Counted from the stretch's first letter, positions 8,777 to 18,265 are shown. The stretch: 64,000 nucleotides of DNA from Thermomonas beijingensis (GCF_020034655.1 NZ_JAIQDJ010000001.1:682001-746000), one strand, 5' to 3'. The notes: generated from the letters alone by a model not told the origin. Program-made: numbers and translations.

Positions 8777-9318
8777 TGCGCGGCCTCGATCTTGCCCAGC
8801 AGCGGCAGCAATTGAGTCTGGATGATGGCATCGGTCAATGGCCCCACATGCTTCCAACGCACGATGCCGTGGCCATCCACCAAGAAGGTTTCCGGCGCGC
8901 CATACACGCCCCAATTCAGTGCGGTGCGGCCTTCCACATCAGACAGCACCACCATGTACGGGTTGCCGAATTGTTCCAGCCAGCGCAGCGCATCGGCGGG
9001 TTCGTCTTTCCAGTTGTAGCCCACCACGCGCAGACGTTTGGTTTCGGCAAAGCGGGTCAATACCGGGTGCTCGACGCGGCATTCCACGCACCAACTGCCC
9101 CACACGTTCAGCAGGAACGGCTGGCCGCGCAGGTCGGACAATTTCACCGTGTAGTTGAGGTCGTGCAGCACCGGCAGCGCGAACTCCGGCGCGGGTTTGC
9201 CGATCAGCGTCGAGGGCAGGGCATCGCGGTCGGGTTTGCGGCTCATCCACACGCCTGCCGCCAACAGCGCGGCAAGCACGGCGAACGCCGCCAACGGCAG
9301 CCAACGGGCGGGTTTCAT
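8773..9318 (-). CDS. ccmG: Thiol:disulfide interchange protein CcmG/DsbE
   Basis: A 181-residue thioredoxin-fold protein tethered to the periplasmic face by an N-terminal helix (WLPLAAFAVLAALLAAGVW). The active site is WCVEC in NVWGSWCVECRVEHP, with the cis-proline loop YGAPET. It reduces CcmH or apocytochrome c thiols for heme attachment. It overlaps ccmF upstream and ccmH downstream by four bases each, as expected for a coupled operon. The family usually has WC-P/V-x-C; the V-E pair is within that range. Confidence 0.92.
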   Translation of the reverse strand: MKPARWLPLAAFAVLAALLAAGVWMSRKPDRDALPSTLIGKPAPEFALPVLHDLNYTVKLSDLRGQPFLLNVWGSWCVECRVEHPVLTRFAETKRLRVVGYNWKDEPADALRWLEQFGNPYMVVLSDVEGRTALNWGVYGAPETFLVDGHGIVRWKHVGPLTDAIIQTQLLPLLGKIEAAQ

Positions 9319-11240
9319 GCGCGCTCCTTGCGAATCGTGCGGAAGCGCTTGTCGGTGGCAGTGATGCCAGCGCCGAGCGCCATCAGCAGCGCGCCGGCCC
9401 AGATCCAGCGCACGAATGGCTTGACATGCACCCGCAGTGCCCAGGTGTTGTTGCCCAGCGATTCACCGAGGGCCACATAGGCATCAGCAAACACGCCACG
9501 GGCGATGCCCGACTCGGTCATCACTTGGCCACCGGCGCGGTAGCGGCGTTTTTCGGGATGCAGCTCCACATCGAAACGGCCGTTGTGCAGCACTTGCACG
9601 GTGCCGTAATCGGACACGTAATTGGGGCCTTGCACGCTGCGAATACCATCGAAGCGGAAGCTGTATGCGCCGAGTGTGACAGTGTCACCGGCTTTGACTG
9701 CCAGCTCGCGTTGCAGGTTCAGGCCTTCGACCAATAACGCGCCGATCAGGAACACCGCGATACCCAGATGGGCCACGCTCATGCCCAGCATTTCGCGGGT
9801 CATGCGCCCGCCCGGTGCGCGCAGGCGCGACCACACAAACCGTAGCGTGCCCAGCGCCACCCATACCGCACCCAGCACACCAGCGGCCACTTTCCATTGC
9901 CCTTGCGGGGCCAGAAAGAACGCCACCACCCCCAACAGCACGGCCAATGCCGCCCAGGGTGCCAGCAGGCGCAGCGGCGAGCTCATCTGTTCACGTTGCC
10001 AGCGGGTCAAGGGGCCCAGCGGGACCAGCGCCACCAGCGGGGCCATCAGCACGATGAACATGATGGCGAAGTAGGGCGGGCCGACCGAAATCTTGCCCAG
10101 CTCCAGTGCGTCGGCCAGTAGCGGATACAGCGTACCCAGCAGCACCATCGCGCAGGCGCAGGCCAGCAACAGATTGTTGAGCAGCAGCAGGGTTTCCCGC
10201 GAGCCGGCGGCGAATGGTTTGGCATTGGATTCGGTATCGGGTGCGCGCAATGCGTACAGCAGCAGCGAGCCGCCAATCACGATGCCAAGGAAGATCAGCA
10301 CGAAGAGGCCGCGCCCGGGGTCGGCAGCAAAGGCATGTACCGAGGTCAGTACGCCCGAGCGCACCAGGAAGGTGCCCAGCAGCGACAGTGAAAACGCGGT
10401 GATTGCCAGCAGCAATGTCCAGCCGCCAAAGCTGCCGCGTTTTTCGGTGACCGCTTGCGAATGCAGCAGCGCGGCACCGGCCAGCCATGGCATGAAGCTG
10501 GCGTTTTCGACCGGATCCCAGAACCACCAACCGCCCCAGCCCAATTCGTAATACGCCCACCACGAACCAATGGCGATGCCCAAGGTGAGAAAGGCCCAGG
10601 CCGCATTCGTCCACGGCCGCGTCCAACGCAGCCATTGTGCGTCGATGCGGCGTTCCAGCAGTGCGGCAATGGCAAACGCAAACGGCACCGCAAAGCCGAC
10701 GTAGCCGGCATACAGCATCGGCGGGTGCATGATCAGGCCGGGGTCTTGCAGCAGCGGGTTGAGGTCGCGGCCTTCGCCGGCGGCGGGCAGCAAGCGCGCA
10801 AACGGGTTGCTGGTGAAAATCAGGAACGCCAAAAAGCCTGCAGCCACAATCCCCATCACGCCCAGCACACGCGCCACCACGGGCTGCGGCAATGCGCTGG
10901 AAAAGCGCGCCACGGCGGCGGTCCACAGCGCCAGCACCAAGGCCCACAGCAGCAGCGAGCCTTCATGCGCGCCCCAGACTGCGGTGTAGCGGTACAGCAT
11001 GGGCAGCAGTGAGTTGGAGTTCTCGGCCACGTATTGCACCGAGAAATCACCCACCACAAACGCATGGGTCAAGATGGCAAACGCCAAGCCCACCAGCAGC
11101 AATTGCATGTAGGCCGCAGGCCGCGCAATGGCCATCAGCGGCGCGATACCGCGCTGCGCACCCAGTAGCGGCAGCAGCGCCTGCAGTGCCGCAACCAGGA
11201 ACGCCAGGATCAGGGTGATCTGGCCAAGCTCAGGCAGCAT
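9315..11240 (-). CDS. ccmF: Cytochrome c heme lyase subunit CcmF
   Basis: A 641-residue polytopic membrane protein. The WWD heme-handling motif is GGWWFWDPVENASFMPWLAG, and many transmembrane helices plus conserved periplasmic histidines are present. CcmF takes heme from CcmE and ligates it to the CXXCH of apocytochrome c with CcmH and CcmI. The start ATG overlaps the ccmE stop (TAATG) and the stop overlaps the ccmG start (ATGA). Length is usual for the family. Confidence 0.95.
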   Translation of the reverse strand: MLPELGQITLILAFLVAALQALLPLLGAQRGIAPLMAIARPAAYMQLLLVGLAFAILTHAFVVGDFSVQYVAENSNSLLPMLYRYTAVWGAHEGSLLLWALVLALWTAAVARFSSALPQPVVARVLGVMGIVAAGFLAFLIFTSNPFARLLPAAGEGRDLNPLLQDPGLIMHPPMLYAGYVGFAVPFAFAIAALLERRIDAQWLRWTRPWTNAAWAFLTLGIAIGSWWAYYELGWGGWWFWDPVENASFMPWLAGAALLHSQAVTEKRGSFGGWTLLLAITAFSLSLLGTFLVRSGVLTSVHAFAADPGRGLFVLIFLGIVIGGSLLLYALRAPDTESNAKPFAAGSRETLLLLNNLLLACACAMVLLGTLYPLLADALELGKISVGPPYFAIMFIVLMAPLVALVPLGPLTRWQREQMSSPLRLLAPWAALAVLLGVVAFFLAPQGQWKVAAGVLGAVWVALGTLRFVWSRLRAPGGRMTREMLGMSVAHLGIAVFLIGALLVEGLNLQRELAVKAGDTVTLGAYSFRFDGIRSVQGPNYVSDYGTVQVLHNGRFDVELHPEKRRYRAGGQVMTESGIARGVFADAYVALGESLGNNTWALRVHVKPFVRWIWAGALLMALGAGITATDKRFRTIRKERA

Positions 11241-11728
11241 TACGGTGTGCCTGCCGCGGGGGCGGGTTGCGCATCCTGCACCTGATGTTTCTTGTGCGCC
11301 TGCGCCATCTTGTCGGCGACTTCCTTGGGCATATAGGTTTCATCGTGCTTGGCCAGTACTTCTTCGGCCACGAACACCTTGCCCCGCATGCGGCCGGTGG
11401 CGACCACCGACTGATTCTCGCGGAACAGATCGGGCAGGATGCCGGTATAGACCACCGGCAGGCGCGCATCGCCATCGTCCACCTCGAAATGCGCCTCCAT
11501 CGAACCGACGGCACGCTTGAACGAGCCCTTGGCCACCATCCCGCCCAGGCGGAAACGCGCATCGCCATTGCTGACATGGGGGCCGGCGCTGCCGTTCAGG
11601 ATTTCATGCGGCGTATAGAGGTAGGCCACATTGCGTTGCAGGGCCATGGTGATCAACGCCGTGGCAATACCTGCGGCAGCAAGCAAGGCAAGAATCAGGA
11701 TCAAGCGGCGTTTACGAGTGGGATGCAT
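11240..11728 (-). CDS. ccmE: Periplasmic heme chaperone CcmE
   Basis: A 162-residue membrane-anchored OB-fold protein. After a basic N-terminus and one membrane helix (residues 8-28) comes the beta-barrel domain. The heme-binding histidine lies in AKHDETY (His128, Tyr132), where heme is held covalently before transfer to CcmF. I chose the ATG at 11728 ([13 protein letters not shown]); residues upstream belong to ccmD in another frame. It overlaps ccmF by one base. Confidence 0.93.
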   Translation of the reverse strand: MHPTRKRRLILILALLAAAGIATALITMALQRNVAYLYTPHEILNGSAGPHVSNGDARFRLGGMVAKGSFKRAVGSMEAHFEVDDGDARLPVVYTGILPDLFRENQSVVATGRMRGKVFVAEEVLAKHDETYMPKEVADKMAQAHKKHQVQDAQPAPAAGTP

Positions 11729-11738
11729 GGTGTGTGGG

Positions 11739-11915
11739 TCAGTCCCGCGACAGCGGAAGGTCCGGGTTGCGAGTAGGAGAGGAGGGTTTGCGTGCATTGC
11801 GCAGCTTGGCGGCGCGCAGGGCGGCGTGGATTTGCAATTTGGGGATGAGGATGTCCCACAGCAGCACGCTGGCGAACACCGCGTAAGCACCGATGACGTA
11901 CTCGCGATAGCTCAT
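11739..11915 (-). CDS. ccmD: Heme exporter accessory protein CcmD
   Basis: A 58-residue protein beginning [20 protein letters not shown], with one membrane helix followed by a basic cytoplasmic tail. This is the usual make-up of CcmD, which helps release holo-CcmE from the CcmABC complex. The start overlaps the ccmC stop (ATGA at 11912-11915) and the stop is 10 bases before ccmE. The position between ccmC and ccmE is diagnostic. Confidence 0.88.
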   Translation of the reverse strand: MSYREYVIGAYAVFASVLLWDILIPKLQIHAALRAAKLRNARKPSSPTRNPDLPLSRD

Positions 11916-12664
11916 CGCGCGCCCCCTGCGGCCAATTTGGCGACCCAATCCTTGCCGGTTTCGCGGCGCAGATTGTCGGCACGGGCGCGGGCCAGCAGTG
12001 AGCCCACAAACCACAATTTGGTGCCGATGATCATCCAGATCAGTGGCCACATCATGCTGGGGTCCATCTGCGATTTGCCGAACAGGCTGATGGTTTGGCC
12101 TTGATGCAGCGAGTTCCACCACACCACCGACCAGCGGATCACCGGCAACAGCGCAACCCCAACGATGGCCAGCAAGCCTGCCGCACGCGCGGCGTTGCGG
12201 CGGTCGTCGATGGCGGCATACAGGCCGATCACGCCCAGATACAAAAACAGCAGGATCAGTTCGGTGGTCAGCCGCGGATCCCAATCCCACCACGTGCCCC
12301 ACATCGGCCGGCCCCAGATCGAACCCGTCGCCAAGGTAATGAGAGTGAAGGCCGCACCGGTGGGCGCACATGCCATCGCCAAAATTTCACACAGCTTGAT
12401 CCGCCAAATCAGTGCGATGGCCGAATACAGTGCCATCAGCGCAAAGGCCGCCATGCTCATCCACGCGGCGGGCACATGAATGTAGAGAATGCGGAAGCTA
12501 TCGCCTTGCTGGTAGTCGGCAGGCACCTGCAAGAGGGCGCCATACAAGCCCACCGCCATGGTCAGCACGCCCAGCAGATAGGCCCACGGCGTCCAGCGGG
12601 CGGCAAAGCGATCAAAGTACGGCGGCGAGCCGAGTTGGTGGAACCAGCGGATCAATGGGGACAT
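11912..12664 (-). CDS. ccmC: Heme transport protein CcmC
   Basis: A 250-residue membrane protein with about six helices. The WWD motif MWGTWWDWDPRLT loads heme onto CcmE, and conserved histidines are seen in ILYIHVPAAW and NSLHQGQTI. The ATG at 12664 (MSPLIRWFHQLG) gives the family length; a TTG 51 bases upstream would add a tail with no family resemblance. It follows the azurin gene instead of ccmB, from which it is normally separated by few or no bases. Confidence 0.93.
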   Translation of the reverse strand: MSPLIRWFHQLGSPPYFDRFAARWTPWAYLLGVLTMAVGLYGALLQVPADYQQGDSFRILYIHVPAAWMSMAAFALMALYSAIALIWRIKLCEILAMACAPTGAAFTLITLATGSIWGRPMWGTWWDWDPRLTTELILLFLYLGVIGLYAAIDDRRNAARAAGLLAIVGVALLPVIRWSVVWWNSLHQGQTISLFGKSQMDPSMMWPLIWMIIGTKLWFVGSLLARARADNLRRETGKDWVAKLAAGGAR

Positions 12665-12715
12665 CGTGGCCTGAGACAGTGGCGGCGCAACGGCGGCTGC
12701 GGGCAATCCTGCCAA

Positions 12716-12745
12716 GGATACCAGCCCGCCTTGGGGCTGGTATCC
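12716..12745 (-). terminator. Terminator-like hairpin between azurin and ccmC
   Basis: A perfect 12-bp stem (12716-12727 with 12734-12745) with a six-base loop lies 20 bases beyond the azurin stop. No T-run follows on the minus strand, so it may attenuate or protect the transcript rather than terminate it fully. Confidence 0.5.
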
Positions 12746-12765
12746 CCATTCACCACGGAAACCGC

Positions 12766-13344
12766 TTACTGCACTTGGATGCTGCCCTGCATCAGCGCCA
12801 GATGGCCGGGGAAGCTGCAGAAGAACTTGAACGGGCCGCCGTCCTTGATCTTGGCCACATCGAAGCTGACCGAGGTGGATTCGCCACCGCCAATGACCTT
12901 GGAATGTGCAATCGCACGGGTATCGCCGGCCTTGACATGGGTGGCCGGGTCGGCTGCGCCATCGGCGGCGATGCCGGCCATGTCGGCTTCCTTCGCAATC
13001 ACCACGTTATGCCCCATCACATTGGCGGCCAGCTTGCCGGTGTGCTTGAGGTTGATGGTGAACTGGGTGCAGCTGGCCGGCACGGTGATCGAATCGGCGT
13101 TGTATTGCATCATGTCGTTGGCTTCGACGGTGGTTGCGCAATCGGCCACCACGGCCGGCTTGCTGCTGGCTGCCGCCGGTGCTGCTGCAGGCGCAGGTGG
13201 GGCTTCCGCCGGGGCCGCAGCAGGGGCTTCGGCAGCAGCCGGGGCCGCTGCGGGGGCAGTGGTGTCGGTGGGGGCTTCGGACTTGCCGCAGGCGGCCAGG
13301 GCCAACGCAACAGCACCGGCCAGCAAAAGATGACGGGACTTCAT
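12766..13344 (-). CDS. Azurin-like type 1 copper lipoprotein
   Basis: A 192-residue blue-copper protein. A lipoprotein signal (MKSRHLLLAGAVALALAACG, lipid site Cys19) is followed by an Ala/Pro-rich linker (about residues 28-62), then an azurin domain. Copper ligands are visible: His112 in NVMGHNVVI, Cys176 and His181 in FFCSFPGHLALM, and axial Met185. Cys69 and Cys92 match the azurin disulfide. This layout resembles the outer-membrane azurin (Laz/H.8) of Neisseria. It likely carries electrons in the periplasm to c-type cytochromes, peroxidase or a denitrification enzyme. The ATG at 13344 starts the signal peptide. It is inserted between ccmB and ccmC, with its own 149-base upstream region carrying an FNR-like palindrome. 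Confidence 0.92.
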   Translation of the reverse strand: MKSRHLLLAGAVALALAACGKSEAPTDTTAPAAAPAAAEAPAAAPAEAPPAPAAAPAAASSKPAVVADCATTVEANDMMQYNADSITVPASCTQFTINLKHTGKLAANVMGHNVVIAKEADMAGIAADGAADPATHVKAGDTRAIAHSKVIGGGESTSVSFDVAKIKDGGPFKFFCSFPGHLALMQGSIQVQ

Positions 13345-13420
13345 GGGTAGAACTCCATAGTTAGGGGGCTGGCCCTGCGGCCAGTACACGTATTGTCTGC
13401 CTGTGAATGTGAAGCTGGCC

Positions 13421-13434
13421 TTGACTTGTCTCAA
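13421..13434. promoter_or_regulatory. FNR/ANR-like palindrome upstream of the azurin gene
   Basis: The site reads TTGACTTGTCTCAA, matching TTGA-N6-TCAA of the consensus TTGAT-N4-ATCAA (8 of 10 informative bases). It lies 77 bases before the azurin ATG. An FNR homologue is encoded at 26962-27714. Confidence 0.55.
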
Positions 13435-13492
13435 GTGTGAATGGGGGCGTCCTGCAGCGCTTTACCGCCACGCAGTGTCCGATCACGGCGTG

Positions 13493-14164
13493 TCATTGAT
13501 GTGCAATCCGTAGCGCCGCTGCGGCGGTGACGGGGGCCAACACCAGCGACAGCACCAGCCCGGCACCCAGCAATAGCAGCGCGCCACTGGCATCCATGCC
13601 TTGCGCATGCGCGGCCACCGCGCCGGCACCGAATACCAGGACCGGCACATACAGCGGCAGTGCCAGCAGCGCCACCAGGATGCCGGCACGCCGCATGCCC
13701 ACGGTAAGGGCAGCCACTACCGCTCCCAGCAGGCTGAGAATGGGTGTACCCAGCAGCAAGGACGCCAGCAGTACCGGTAGTTGCGTATGCGGCAGATGCA
13801 ATAACTCACCCAGCAAGGGCACCGCCACAATCACCGGCAATGCGGTGGTCAGCCAGTGCATCACGGTGCGCACCAATATCAACCACCACAGCGGCACCGG
13901 GGCCAGCATCCATTGCTCCAGCGAGCCGTCTTCGGCGTCGCTGCGAAATAAATGATCCAGCGCCAGCAGCCCGGCCAGCAGAACCGCCAACCACAACACC
14001 GCCGAGGCCACCGGCGCCAGCGATTTGGCATCCCCCCCCAAGCCCAAGGCAAACAACACCACCGTCAACAGCGCAAACAGCGCCGGTTGCAGGGCATCGC
14101 CACGCCGCGCCCACAGCAAGTGCAGGTCGCGGGCCATCAGGGCGCGGGCGGCTTGCAGCATCAT
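13493..14164 (-). CDS. ccmB: Heme exporter membrane subunit CcmB
   Basis: A 223-residue integral membrane protein with six hydrophobic segments, beginning [20 protein letters not shown]. It contains the CcmB-type region [15 protein letters not shown]. It pairs with the CcmA ATPase to drive release of heme-loaded CcmE. The start overlaps the ccmA stop by four bases (ATGA). Confidence 0.92.
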   Translation of the reverse strand: MMLQAARALMARDLHLLWARRGDALQPALFALLTVVLFALGLGGDAKSLAPVASAVLWLAVLLAGLLALDHLFRSDAEDGSLEQWMLAPVPLWWLILVRTVMHWLTTALPVIVAVPLLGELLHLPHTQLPVLLASLLLGTPILSLLGAVVAALTVGMRRAGILVALLALPLYVPVLVFGAGAVAAHAQGMDASGALLLLGAGLVLSLVLAPVTAAAALRIAHQ

Positions 14165-14808
14165 GCGGCGTGCTTGCCCAGTTCCAGCAGGCGGGTGCGT
14201 ACCGGCGGCGCGGCATACGCGCCGTGGGTGGTGATCAGCGCGGCACCACCTGCGCGCAAATGCGCCTGCACCATTTGGTTGACCAAATGGATGCCGTCCA
14301 GATCCAGATTGGCATAGGGCTCATCCAGCAACCATAACGGCGCGGGGGAAAGCCACAGCCGCGCAAGGCCCAGGCGTTTTTTCTGGCCCGCTGATAACGT
14401 GCGCACCGCGGCATCTTCATACCCGGCCAAACCGGTGATTCCCAATGCCGCTTCCGCGGTTTGCGTGCGGCGACGGCCATGCAGGCCGCACAGATAATGC
14501 AGATTATGCAGTGCAGACAGATCCGCCTTCAGCCCCGGCAGATGCCCCAAATAGGCGATGTGCCGGGCACGCGAGGCTGCGTCGGCCGCCACGCCTTCGA
14601 TCTCGATCACCCCTGCATCAGCGCGCAGCAAACCCGCCAGGACGCGCAGCAGCGTGGTCTTGCCGGCACCATTGCCGCCTTGCACCAGCAAGGCTTCATT
14701 GGCATCGACGGAAAACGCCAATGGCCCGAACACCAAAACGTCATCACGCGAGAACGCAAGCGCGCGCACGGCAAGCAGAGGTAATGATGGCGAGGGGATA
14801 GTTGGCAT
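14161..14808 (-). CDS. ccmA: Cytochrome c biogenesis ATP-binding protein CcmA
   Basis: A 215-residue ABC ATPase. Walker A is [13 protein letters not shown], the signature motif is [14 protein letters not shown], and Walker B is [12 protein letters not shown]. It energises the CcmABCD complex. It is the first gene of the ccm run and is divergent from the aminotransferase gene (start 14915); the 106 bases between them should hold both promoters. I saw no FNR-type palindrome there. Confidence 0.93.
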   Translation of the reverse strand: MPTIPSPSLPLLAVRALAFSRDDVLVFGPLAFSVDANEALLVQGGNGAGKTTLLRVLAGLLRADAGVIEIEGVAADAASRARHIAYLGHLPGLKADLSALHNLHYLCGLHGRRRTQTAEAALGITGLAGYEDAAVRTLSAGQKKRLGLARLWLSPAPLWLLDEPYANLDLDGIHLVNQMVQAHLRAGGAALITTHGAYAAPPVRTRLLELGKHAA

Positions 14809-14914
14809 GAATGGGCGATTTTAACCGGCTACGGCCACTGAAAGGCGCCGCCGTCACCAAGCTGGCCTGCGCGATTGCGTACACTTTCCATCCCCACACC
14901 GTTCAGAGCTGGCG

Positions 14915-16063
14915 ATGCGCGTTGAGACCAAACTGCCCAAGGTGGGCACCACCATTTTTACCGTGATGTCGCAGTTGGCGGCGCAGCATGGTGCGGTCAA
15001 TCTGGGTCAGGGCTTTCCGGACTTCCCGGTACCGGCGCGCTTGGTGGAGGCACTGACCCGTGCGATGCAGGCGGGGCATAACCAGTATTCGATGATGACC
15101 GGCATCCCTGCGCTGCGGCAGGCAATTGCCAGCAAGACCGCGCGCTGCTACGACTGGATGCCGGATGTGGATGCCGAAATCACCGTCACCAGCGGTGCCA
15201 CCGAAGCGATCTTCAACGCCATCCATGCGGTAGTGCGCGCCGGTGAAGAGGTCATCGTGCTGGATCCGTGCTACGACTGCTACGAGCCGGCGATCGAGTT
15301 GGCTGGGGCCACCGCCGTGCATGTGGCGTTGAATCCGCAGACCTTTGCCCCCGATTGGGACGCAGTGCGTGCGGCGATCACCCCGCGCACCCGCATGTTG
15401 ATGATCAACAGCCCGCACAACCCATCCGGGGCGATGTTCAGCGCGGCCGACATGCAAGCCCTGATCGCGCTATTGGATGGCACCGAAATTATTTTGCTCA
15501 GTGACGAGGTGTACGAGCACATCGTGTTTGATGGTGCGCGGCATGAATCGGCGCTGCTGTACCCGCAATTGCGGCAACGCGCTTTCGTGATCTCGAGCTT
15601 CGGCAAGACCTACCACTGCACTGGCTGGAAGTTGGGCTATGCGATTGCGCCGCCTGCGCTGTCGGCCGAGTTCCGCAAAGTGCATCAGTACAACGTGTTT
15701 TGTTCGTTCAATCCGGCCCAGCATGCGTTTGCCGAAATGATCGAGGCCGAGCCCGAGCATTACGAAACGCTGGGCGCGTTCTATCAAGACAAGCGCGACC
15801 GCTTCCGTGCGCAGCTGGCCACGACAAGATTGAAGCTGCTGCCGGTCCCGGGCGGGTATTTCCAGTTGGTGGATTATTCGGCGGTGAGCGACCTGCCCGA
15901 TTTGGAATTTGCGCGCTGGCTGACGCAAGCGCACGGTGTGACGGGGATTCCGCTATCGCCGTTCTATGCCAATCCGCCTGCCGGCCAACGGTTATTGCGG
16001 CTGTGTTTTGCGAAAAACGAAGCCACGGTGAACGCTGCGGTCGAACGCTTGTCCAAGTTGTAA
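14915..16063 (+). CDS. PLP-dependent aminotransferase, methionine aminotransferase (YbdL) type
   Basis: A 382-residue fold-type I aminotransferase. Visible are VNLGQGFPDFPVP near the N-terminus, NSPHNPSG, DEVYEHIVFDG and the PLP lysine in SSFGKTYHCTGWKLGY (Lys231). The HCTGWK context is typical of the YbdL/kynurenine aminotransferase III group, which uses methionine, glutamine and aromatic residues. It is followed by the Msr fusion and an omega-amidase-like gene. A glutamine or methionine transaminase with omega-amidase is a known pair in methionine salvage, so a role there is likely but inferred. Confidence 0.88.
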   Translation: MRVETKLPKVGTTIFTVMSQLAAQHGAVNLGQGFPDFPVPARLVEALTRAMQAGHNQYSMMTGIPALRQAIASKTARCYDWMPDVDAEITVTSGATEAIFNAIHAVVRAGEEVIVLDPCYDCYEPAIELAGATAVHVALNPQTFAPDWDAVRAAITPRTRMLMINSPHNPSGAMFSAADMQALIALLDGTEIILLSDEVYEHIVFDGARHESALLYPQLRQRAFVISSFGKTYHCTGWKLGYAIAPPALSAEFRKVHQYNVFCSFNPAQHAFAEMIEAEPEHYETLGAFYQDKRDRFRAQLATTRLKLLPVPGGYFQLVDYSAVSDLPDLEFARWLTQAHGVTGIPLSPFYANPPAGQRLLRLCFAKNEATVNAAVERLSKL

Positions 16064-16083
16064 TCCCGCCACCGGAGGCAGCC

Positions 16084-17421
16084 ATGTCCACCGACAAGTC
16101 CATCGCCCTGCTATTGGCACTGCTGCTGACCGCTGCTGCGGTGTTCTTGGGTTGGCGGGTGGTGAGCGCCCGTCCGATGCCCGTCCCCCCAACTGGAGCC
16201 ATGCCCGTGAGTAGCCGTCAATTGCAGGATATTTATTTCGGGATGGGCTGTTTTTGGGGCGCGGAAAAACGCCTGCGTGCGGTGCCCGGCGTGGCCGAGG
16301 TGGAAGTGGGTTATGCCGGTGGCGATGCGCCTGAAGTCGGTTATGAAGATGTGCTGCGGGAAGAACAACTGATTCGCGGTGGCCGCAGCCACGCCCGCAA
16401 CCATGCCGAAGTGGTGCGGGTGCGTTATGACCCCAAGCAGCTGGATTTGATGACGCTGCTGGCCACGTTCTGGGAAAACCACGACCCCACCCAGGTGGGC
16501 GGGCAGGGCAATGATCTGGGCAGCAATTACCGCAGTGCGATCTACTTCACCAATGCGGCGCAAAAGGCGTTGGCCGAACAAAGCCGCGACATCTATCAGG
16601 CCAATCTCGGCAAGGCCGGTTTTGGCACCATCACCACCGAAATCCTGCCGGTACGCAACTACAACCGCGCCGAGGAAAACCATCAGGACTATCTGCTGAA
16701 AAACCCGCAAGGCTATTGCGGGCTAGGCGGCACAGGGGTTGCCTTTGGCAAAGGTGTCAACCCGCAAGCCACGCCCGCATTGGATGCCAGCACCCTGAAT
16801 GCTGCGCGGCAGTTGGTGGTGTATGAGGCCGAAGACTGCGCCTATTGCGAACGCTTTCAGGCCGATGTGCTGGCGCATTGGTCTGCGCCGGTCGCCTTTG
16901 TGAAGACGCGCTCGCAGCAAGCACCCAGCGGCTGGGCATTGGCAAAATCACTGGTGGCCACGCCGACGATTGTGCTGTTCGAACACGGGCACGAAGTCTC
17001 GCGCTTCACCGGCTATGCCGGTGATGCCAAAAAATTCTGGCAGTGGTTGGGCTTTCATCTGCTTACAAAAGAGCAACAACAAATCGCCTTCGACAGTGGC
17101 ACCGAGCTACCCGGCACCGGCCCGTATCTGGACGAGCACCGCGCGGGCACCTATGTGGATCCGATCAGCGGCGTGGCGCTGTTTCGCAGCGATGCCAAAT
17201 TTGATAGCGGCTGCGGCTGGCCCAGTTTCTTCGAACCGAAGGCCGGCGCATTGGAATTCATCGACGACAACAGCCACGGCATGCACCGTGTCGAAGTGCG
17301 CAGCACCAGTTCCGGGATCCATTTGGGCCATGTGTTCGATGATGGCCCCCCGCCCACCGGCAAGCGTTATTGCATCAATGGCAAAGTGTTGAAATTCATC
17401 CCCGATCCGCCCAAGGCGTGA
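16084..17421 (+). CDS. msrAB: Methionine sulfoxide reductase fusion MsrA-thioredoxin-like-MsrB
   Basis: A 445-residue three-part protein. An N-terminal membrane segment (residues 6-24, IALLLALLLTAAAVFLG) probably anchors or exports it. MsrA follows, with catalytic Cys56 in GMGCFWGAEK. A thioredoxin/glutaredoxin-like module follows (about 245-325, with DCAYC). The C-terminal MsrB domain has FDSGCGWPSFF and catalytic Cys430 in RYCIN. It repairs both S and R epimers of methionine sulfoxide, probably in the periplasm, with its own reductant module. Neisserial PilB has the order thioredoxin-MsrA-MsrB, so the middle position here is a variant. The ATG at 16084 with GGAGG-like spacing begins the membrane segment. 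Confidence 0.87.
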   Translation: MSTDKSIALLLALLLTAAAVFLGWRVVSARPMPVPPTGAMPVSSRQLQDIYFGMGCFWGAEKRLRAVPGVAEVEVGYAGGDAPEVGYEDVLREEQLIRGGRSHARNHAEVVRVRYDPKQLDLMTLLATFWENHDPTQVGGQGNDLGSNYRSAIYFTNAAQKALAEQSRDIYQANLGKAGFGTITTEILPVRNYNRAEENHQDYLLKNPQGYCGLGGTGVAFGKGVNPQATPALDASTLNAARQLVVYEAEDCAYCERFQADVLAHWSAPVAFVKTRSQQAPSGWALAKSLVATPTIVLFEHGHEVSRFTGYAGDAKKFWQWLGFHLLTKEQQQIAFDSGTELPGTGPYLDEHRAGTYVDPISGVALFRSDAKFDSGCGWPSFFEPKAGALEFIDDNSHGMHRVEVRSTSSGIHLGHVFDDGPPPTGKRYCINGKVLKFIPDPPKA

Positions 17422-17437
17422 CACTTCAGGACACCGC

Positions 17438-18241
17438 ATGCAAAACCTCCGCGTCTCCATCGTGCAGGGCGATACCCGCTGGCATGACCCCGCCGGTAAC
17501 CGCGAGTACTACGGCCATTTGATTGCGCCGCTGCACGGCACCACGGATTTGGTGGTGTTGCCGGAAACCTTCACCAGCGGGTTTTCCAACGAGGCCATTG
17601 GCAACGCCGAAGACATGCACGGGCCCACCGTGGCGTGGCTGCGTGCGCAAGCGGTCAAGCTGCAAGCCGCCATCACCGGCAGCGTGCAGTTGCGTACCCC
17701 GGAAGGCGTGTTCAATCGCATGTTGTTTGCCACACCCGATGGCCAATTGATGCATTACGACAAGCGGCATTTGTTTTCCTTCGCCAAGGAGCACGAACGC
17801 TACGCCGCAGGCAGTACGCGGGTGGTGGTGGCGTGGAAAGGCTGGCGCATTTTGTTGCAGGTCTGCTATGACCTGCGCTTCCCGGTGTTTTCACGCAATC
17901 GCTTCGATGCCGATCAAGCCGGGCAGGCCGATTACGATGTGGCGCTGTATGTGGCGAACTGGCCAGCGGTGCGCAGCTACCCGTGGAAAACATTGCTGCG
18001 CGCCCGCGCCATCGAAAATTTGAGCTATGTGGTGGGCGTCAACCGCGTGGGCACCGATGGCAATGGTCTGCAGTATTCCGGTGACAGCGCGGTGATTGAT
18101 TTTCTCGGCCACCCACTCAGCGAAGCCACCGATGCCGAAGTGGTCTCCACCATGCTGCTGCAAGCCGCACCGCTGCTGGAACATCGCGCCAGGTTCCCGG
18201 CATTGTGTGATGCCGATGGGTTTGGGCTGGGCGTGGATTAG
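17438..18241 (+). CDS. Nitrilase-family amidohydrolase, omega-amidase (YafV) like
   Basis: A 267-residue carbon-nitrogen hydrolase with the Glu-Lys-Cys triad: Glu43 (VLPETFTSGF), Lys109 (HYDKRHLFSF) and Cys143 (QVCYDLRFPVFSRN). The spacing and the RFPVFSRN segment point to the omega-amidase/YafV branch, which removes ammonia from alpha-ketoglutaramate or alpha-ketosuccinamate. The start is 16 bases after the msr stop, so it is probably the last gene of the aminotransferase operon. That context supports an aminotransferase-omega-amidase couple. Confidence 0.87.
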   Translation: MQNLRVSIVQGDTRWHDPAGNREYYGHLIAPLHGTTDLVVLPETFTSGFSNEAIGNAEDMHGPTVAWLRAQAVKLQAAITGSVQLRTPEGVFNRMLFATPDGQLMHYDKRHLFSFAKEHERYAAGSTRVVVAWKGWRILLQVCYDLRFPVFSRNRFDADQAGQADYDVALYVANWPAVRSYPWKTLLRARAIENLSYVVGVNRVGTDGNGLQYSGDSAVIDFLGHPLSEATDAEVVSTMLLQAAPLLEHRARFPALCDADGFGLGVD

Positions 18242-18265
18242 TTAATTAGGATAATCATAAAGGTG

